Origin: a virus
Strand: one strand, 5' to 3'
DNA: 40,310 nt
Virus record (IMG/VR): IMGVR_UViG_3300044701_002192
Span: 1 to 40,310 of that record
Below are positions 37,870 through 40,310 of this stretch, piece after piece. Positions within the stretch are counted from its first letter, which is position 1. The number at the start of each line of letters is the position of its first letter. A program made the translations under genes and the position numbers. The notes under the pieces were generated by a model. That model ran no database searches and was not told where the DNA came from. It saw nothing but the letters and a program-made list of their open reading frames with translations.

Positions 37870-37912
37870 TGATAGTGTATACCCATGATAGTGATAGTGT
37901 CCGATGATAGTG
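37870..37912 (+). repeat. TGATAGTG cluster, four copies
   Basis: Copies start at 37870, 37886, 37892 and 37905 (spacings 16, 6, 13). Densest cluster in the window. The 6 and 13 spacings recur at 38719-38745. Confidence 0.8.
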
Positions 37913-37955
37913 AATCTCCACTCAATCTTATTTTAATTGAGTGGAGATTCTTTTC
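37912..37955. terminator. rho-independent terminator, 15-pair stem
   Basis: GAATCTCCACTCAAT, nine-base loop, ATTGAGTGGAGATTC, then TTTTCTT. It ends the plus-strand short RNA directly before the 3' end of the 37956 gene. Confidence 0.9.
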
Positions 37956-38180
37956 TTAACCAATAAGAACTACTGATTTACATTCTGTCTCAGTATCATC
38001 TGGATCTTCTACTACCTTACACATCCGGTGATATCCAGAGTATTCAACCATGCCGAGGTCAACGGAAGATACTTTTGGAGCTACTTGTGTGCGCCAGTAG
38101 TCTCCGCTGCTATACTGGAAGTGTACCTCTGCATCAGCCGGAAGTTGAGATAATTCTACAATTAGGTCGTGGACTTTCAT
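37956..38180 (-). CDS. small conserved phage protein
   Basis: 74 residues: MKVHDLIVELSQLPADAEVH followed by FQYSSGDYWRTQVAPKVSSV and the ending ETECKSVVLIG. The LxxLPxDAEVxF opening is widespread in small phage proteins of unknown function. It lies one base after the 38182 gene stop. Confidence 0.75.
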   Translation of the reverse strand: MKVHDLIVELSQLPADAEVHFQYSSGDYWRTQVAPKVSSVDLGMVEYSGYHRMCKVVEDPDDTETECKSVVLIG

Positions 38181-38181
38181 G

Positions 38182-38430
38182 TTATTGCCTCCAGTCGTTA
38201 GTTATTTTATTGAGTATCGCAGCTCCATGAGTGCGGATAAGATGCTGAGTAAACTCGATTACCTCTCGCGGAAAGTATTCTGGATTATCGAATCCAAAAT
38301 TGCCGTTGTCATACATTATCGGATAATCGCAGAACCATCCATCATCGAGACACCAATATCCGGTGCCGTTGTCTCTGGTTACTCGTCTGAGGGTATAGTC
38401 ACTCCACTTGGCTACTGTTATCTCTTTCAT
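38182..38430 (-). CDS. hypothetical protein, paralogue of 39025-39240
   Basis: 82 residues from ATG 38430. The core YTLRRVTRDNGTGYWCLDDG, WFCDYPIMYDNGNFGFDNPE is nearly the same as in the 39025 gene (YTITRVTRDNGTGYWKLDDG). It extends about 20 residues further at the C-terminus (THGAAILNKITNDWRQ). Function unknown. GGAGAG before the ATG. Confidence 0.75.
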   Translation of the reverse strand: MKEITVAKWSDYTLRRVTRDNGTGYWCLDDGWFCDYPIMYDNGNFGFDNPEYFPREVIEFTQHLIRTHGAAILNKITNDWRQ

Positions 38431-38478
38431 GTTGTCTCTCCATGTTTTGTTTGAGAGCTTATCTCTCATTATAGGACT

Positions 38479-38507
38479 ACTATATCACAACCAATAGTTC
38501 CCGTCAA
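38479..38507 (-). promoter_or_regulatory. minus-strand promoter with leader hairpin
   Basis: TTGACG, 17 bases, TATAGT, AGTCCTATAATGAGAG, hairpin GAGAG-ATAAG-CTCTC. The -35 to -10 region is almost identical to the promoter at 39292. Confidence 0.85.
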
Positions 38508-38551
38508 TATATTTTATTAAAATAAATTATTTTTTTTTATTATTTTTTATC

Positions 38552-38580
38552 TTGACAAAATTATTTTTTTGTGGTATAAT
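38552..38580 (+). promoter_or_regulatory. consensus plus-strand sigma70 promoter
   Basis: TTGACA, 17 bases, TATAAT: a perfect consensus promoter on the strand opposite to all nearby genes. Unlike the others it is not followed by ACATCAAA. Confidence 0.85.
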
Positions 38581-38718
38581 AGAGGTAGCACAGGAAAGCC
38601 AGGAGTTGTCCGGCTGTCCTTGTGTTCCTAGTAGTTTTTTGCTGTTTGCAAAAATGTATTATTGGTATTATAAAGGTATTCTATACTTTATATCCCTAGC
38701 CAATCCTTATTCCATATA

Positions 38719-38745
38719 TGATAGTGATAGTGTCCGATGATAGTG
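38719..38745 (+). repeat. TGATAGTG cluster, three copies
   Basis: Copies at 38719, 38725 and 38738; the surrounding ATGATAGTGATAGTGTCCGA is identical to that at 37885. Confidence 0.8.
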
Positions 38746-38747
38746 AA

Positions 38748-38792
38748 AATCCCAGACCCTGACTCTTTTGAACCAGGACCTGGGATTCTTTT
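38748..38792. terminator. terminator hairpin
   Basis: AATCCCAG with CTGGGATT around a second stem CCTG/CAGG, then CTTTTG. It lies two bases before the 3' end of the 38794 gene. Confidence 0.75.
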
Positions 38793-38793
38793 G

Positions 38794-39012
38794 TTACTCG
38801 TCTGATAGTATTATATCATCATAGCTAAAACGTAGGCTTAACTCTCTCTTAATGTCTGCCGGAGAGTAGTTATAGTATCCGGTGTGGCCAGTGAGTAGTA
38901 TTTGTTTGAGGTACTCTAGATCACCACACTCCAGATCATCTTCCAGTAGCATCTCTAGTGCTTCAGCTATTGATACTCTTAAAACATCGTTAGTGTCTAA
39001 TTGATTGTCCAT
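38794..39012 (-). CDS. small acidic hypothetical protein
   Basis: 72 residues: MDNQLDTNDVLRVSIAEALE, then MLLEDDLECGDLEYLKQILL and LRFSYDDIILSDE. It shares length, acidity, MDN start and ILSDE end with the 35495 gene. Unknown function. It is 12 bases downstream of the 39025 gene and probably co-transcribed with it. Confidence 0.65.
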   Translation of the reverse strand: MDNQLDTNDVLRVSIAEALEMLLEDDLECGDLEYLKQILLTGHTGYYNYSPADIKRELSLRFSYDDIILSDE

Positions 39013-39024
39013 GTTTGTGTCTCC

Positions 39025-39240
39025 TTATTTGTTTGTGTAGTCAAGTATTACGTTCTTGGTCCATTCGATTATACCGGCCGGGAACCATTCTGGATTATCA
39101 AATCCGAACTTGCCGGAATCATACAGTATTGGGTAATCGCATACCCAACCATCATCTAGTTTCCAGTAGCCAGTTCCGTTGTCTCTGGTTACTCTGGTTA
39201 TAGTATAGTCACCCATATAAGCGATCATCTGTTCTATCAT
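39025..39240 (-). CDS. hypothetical protein, paralogue of 38182-38430
   Basis: 71 residues. RVTRDNGTGYWKLDDGWVCD, YPILYDSGKFGFDNPEWFPA matches the 38182 gene at most positions. The promoter region upstream is duplicated as well, so this is a recent segmental duplication. The CDYP and FDNPE motifs are conserved in both copies. AAGGAGA about 10 bases upstream of the ATG. Confidence 0.75.
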   Translation of the reverse strand: MIEQMIAYMGDYTITRVTRDNGTGYWKLDDGWVCDYPILYDSGKFGFDNPEWFPAGIIEWTKNVILDYTNK

Positions 39241-39291
39241 GATTAAATATCTCCTTGAATTATATAAGGGTAAATCTCTTATTGTAGGATT

Positions 39292-39320
39292 ACTATATCA
39301 CAACCAATAGTTCCCGTCAA
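39292..39320 (-). promoter_or_regulatory. minus-strand promoter
   Basis: TTGACG, 17 bases, TATAGT, AATCCTACAATAAGAG. Leader pairing is weaker here (AAGAG-ATTTACC-CTT). Drives 39025 and 38794. Confidence 0.8.
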
Positions 39321-39366
39321 TATATTTTATTAAAATAAATTATTTTTTTTTTTATTATTTTTTATC

Positions 39367-39395
39367 TTGACAAAATTATTTTTTTGTGGTATACT
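39367..39395 (+). promoter_or_regulatory. plus-strand promoter of a short RNA
   Basis: TTGACA, 17 bases, TATACT, ACATCAAAGGGACTTTTCTT. Its upstream 70 bases are nearly identical to those before the 38552 promoter. Confidence 0.8.
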
Positions 39396-39401
39396 ACATC
39401 A

Positions 39402-39505
39402 AAGGGACTTTTCTTGGAACAACGGGACATTATTCCGTGATAGTGAACTCCATTCTTTTTACTTTAAGAGCAGGAAGGAATTGTTAATCCCTTCCTGCTC
39501 TATCG
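39402..39505 (+). ncRNA. candidate short RNA
   Basis: Runs from the 39367 promoter to a 12-pair hairpin AGAGCAGGAAGG/CCTTCCTGCTCT at 39467-39501, next to the 39508 gene's 3' end. It holds CCGTGATAGTG (copy at 39438). The hairpin lacks a T run, so read-through as antisense RNA is possible. Confidence 0.45.
39467..39501. terminator. hairpin between convergent transcripts
   Basis: Twelve pairs, eleven-base loop. No strong T run on either strand; terminator function is likely by position. Confidence 0.6.
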
Positions 39506-39507
39506 AA

Positions 39508-39711
39508 TTAGAACTCCTTACTTTGCATGAAAGCCTCGAACTCTTGGCGACTAATCATCTTCAGGTCGACGGCGACTTCCGCATTGATGGTGTGACACTC
39601 TTCTTGGATAACTGGATGCCATAGGCTGGATATCTTTGATCCTGGTTCGTAGTTATCTCTTGCCCATTGTTTGAACTCTTTAAGCTCTTCCGCATTTAAT
39701 AGTCTGAACAT
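39508..39711 (-). CDS. small conserved phage protein
   Basis: 67 residues from ATG 39711, AAGGAGA seven bases upstream. MFRLLNAEELKEFKQWARDN then YEPGSKISSLWHPVIQEECH; the W-A-R-x-N-Y-x-P-G pattern plus WHPV is one I associate with phage proteins of unknown role. Follows the 39784 gene past a hairpin. Confidence 0.7.
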   Translation of the reverse strand: MFRLLNAEELKEFKQWARDNYEPGSKISSLWHPVIQEECHTINAEVAVDLKMISRQEFEAFMQSKEF

Positions 39712-39742
39712 AAATCTCCTTTTATTGTCAATAGTTTTTAAT

Positions 39743-39774
39743 GAGATGGTGGGAACTTTTATTCCCACCATCTC
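39743..39774 (-). other. intercistronic hairpin
   Basis: GAGATGGTGGGAA and TTCCCACCATCTC, 13 perfect pairs, between the 39784 and 39508 genes and without a T run on the minus strand. Like the hairpin at 36746 it sits just ahead of an internal ribosome site. Confidence 0.65.
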
Positions 39775-39783
39775 GCTTTATCT

Positions 39784-40083
39784 CTAGTGAGTGCGATATG
39801 TCGCAAGCATATTTTCCTCTATCTTTGAGTGTAGCTCCCGAGCAGGAATTCTCTTAACATTAAACGCAACGTACGGACCGTTTTTAGTCTCCTCTCTAAA
39901 ATAATAGTTTATTTGCCGTGTGGTGGTGGGACTATACTTTTCAGTACAGGTAAAATAGTCGGTCCCGTCAAATAATACAACCGGAGTCTCATACGAGATC
40001 ATCACCTTCTTTCCGTTTGGGTACTGGAGCTCCTTCATATTCTTGGCTCCGAACTTTTTGATCTTGTGTGGTGCTGTTTTCAT
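39784..40083 (-). CDS. conserved phage hypothetical protein
   Basis: 99 residues. KELQYPNGKKVMISYETPVV, then TCTEKYSPTTTRQINYYFRE, a phage pattern (SYxTPV ... YSxTTxRHIN) that I recognise without a known function. Probably a small beta protein. AAGGAGATA before the ATG. Confidence 0.75.
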   Translation of the reverse strand: MKTAPHKIKKFGAKNMKELQYPNGKKVMISYETPVVLFDGTDYFTCTEKYSPTTTRQINYYFREETKNGPYVAFNVKRIPARELHSKIEENMLATYRTH

Positions 40084-40134
40084 GTTATTATATCTCCTTG
40101 AATTAAATAAGAATTAATCTCTTATTATAGGACT

Positions 40135-40163
40135 ACTATATCAGATCATTGATCAATAGTCAA
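40135..40163 (-). promoter_or_regulatory. minus-strand promoter with leader hairpin
   Basis: TTGACT, 17 bases, TATAGT, AGTCCTATAATAAGAG, hairpin AAGA-GATTAA-TTCTT. A/T version of the same leader stem. Confidence 0.8.
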
Positions 40164-40207
40164 TAATAAATCAACAAAAAAAATATTTTTTTTTATTATT
40201 TTTATGC

Positions 40208-40236
40208 TTGACAAAATTATTTTTTTGTGGTATACT
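40208..40236 (+). promoter_or_regulatory. plus-strand promoter, transcript leaves the window
   Basis: TTGACA, 17 bases, TATACT, ACATCAAACGGACTTTTCTT. Seventh copy; its RNA runs past base 40310. Confidence 0.8.
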
Positions 40237-40275
40237 ACATCAAACGGACTTTTCTTGGAGTATCCGATGTCCCTT

Positions 40276-40291
40276 CACTATCACACTATCA
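40276..40291 (-). repeat. TGATAGTG cluster, two copies, inverted
   Basis: CACTATCA at 40276 and 40284, eight bases apart, opposite in orientation to the other copies that follow plus-strand promoters. Confidence 0.7.
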
Positions 40292-40310
40292 TAACATTAT
40301 TTTACCTCTG

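Larger units (their letters stand above)
37838..37955 (+). ncRNA. candidate short RNA with TGATAGTG repeats
   Basis: Between the promoter at 37803 and the terminator 37912-37955. It holds AGGAG, then CCGTGATAGTG and four copies of the 8-mer. Frames starting GTG ATA GTG (six bases after AGGAG) or ATG ATA GTG ATA GTG are possible minigenes, unproven. Confidence 0.5.
38587..38792 (+). ncRNA. candidate 200-base non-coding RNA
   Basis: The longest of the plus-strand short RNAs. Its 5' end folds as CACAGGA-AGCC with GGCT-TCCTTGTG (one bulge); the middle is AT-rich; then three TGATAGTG copies (38719, 38725, 38738) and a two-part hairpin AATCCCAG/CTGGGATT with inner CCTG/CAGG, then CTTTTG. No convincing ORF. 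It fills the whole 360-base gap between 38431 and 38793. Confidence 0.55.

Noticed and set aside
34289-39624. Plus-strand ORFs starting MTKLFFCGI at 34289, 38552 and 39367
   Set aside because: These are translations of the repeated promoter itself (TTGACA read as a start), so the shared N-terminus reflects the promoter, not a protein family.
32790-40291. CRISPR array
   Set aside because: The repeats are 8-mers with variable spacing and both orientations; there is no uniform repeat-spacer unit and no cas gene.

Overview
The window looks like part of the genome of an AT-rich, T4-like virulent tailed phage (myovirus), most likely marine. The evidence is the conserved T4 core: RNase H, the gp33-gp59-gp32 replication and late-transcription block in T4 order, gp4, gp26-like, gp48, gp53 and gp27-like morphogenesis proteins. 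Auxiliary genes typical of marine T4-like phages are also present: PhoH, ThyX, Hsp20, FmdB-type zinc ribbon and a DUF5664 nucleotide hydrolase. No integrase, insertion sequence or CRISPR array was seen. The host cannot be named from the sequence.

Layout. (1) 1-9.0 kb, plus strand: DNA metabolism genes (RuvC-like resolvase, ExoI-like exonuclease, RNase H/5' nuclease, PhoH, ThyX, nucleotide pyrophosphohydrolase), ending in a complete phage-encoded one-piece tmRNA gene with its own sigma70 promoter. (2) 9.0-12.4 kb: a probable late non-coding RNA framed by a T4-late-type promoter and a long terminator hairpin, then a small heat-shock protein and the gp33, gp59 and gp32 genes. (3) 12.4-17.7 kb, minus strand: head and tail genes reading gp4, an unknown, a tail-tube family protein, a gp26-like chaperone with a probable -1 frameshift into a short second ORF, and an 852-residue tape measure carrying a transglycosylase domain. 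(4) 17.7-25.1 kb, plus strand: baseplate gp48, gp53 and gp27-like hub, a virion protein, small unknowns and an HD phosphohydrolase. (5) 25-28.2 kb, mostly minus: a T4 Imm-like superinfection immunity protein, phosphoesterase, methyltransferase and a tRNA with anticodon CAT. (6) 28.2-40.3 kb: a dense accessory array of about 25 small minus-strand genes plus tRNA-Asn and one HNH endonuclease.

The most unusual part is region 6. Most transcription units there have a strong minus-strand promoter (TTGACA or close, 17 bp, TATAGT-like), followed by a leader hairpin whose stem sequence changes but stays paired, and an AGGAGA ribosome site. In seven gaps a second near-consensus promoter points the other way (plus strand), away from the genes. 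Several of these run only about 70-200 bases to a hairpin just before the 3' end of the next gene, so they appear to make short RNAs. The same gaps carry clustered copies of the 8-mer TGATAGTG in both orientations. I know of no described system with this combination; it is the best candidate here for something new. The tmRNA, the late ncRNA candidate and the frameshift in the tail chaperone gene are the next most notable.

All calls rest on reading the sequence and remembered family features. No database search or folding program was run.
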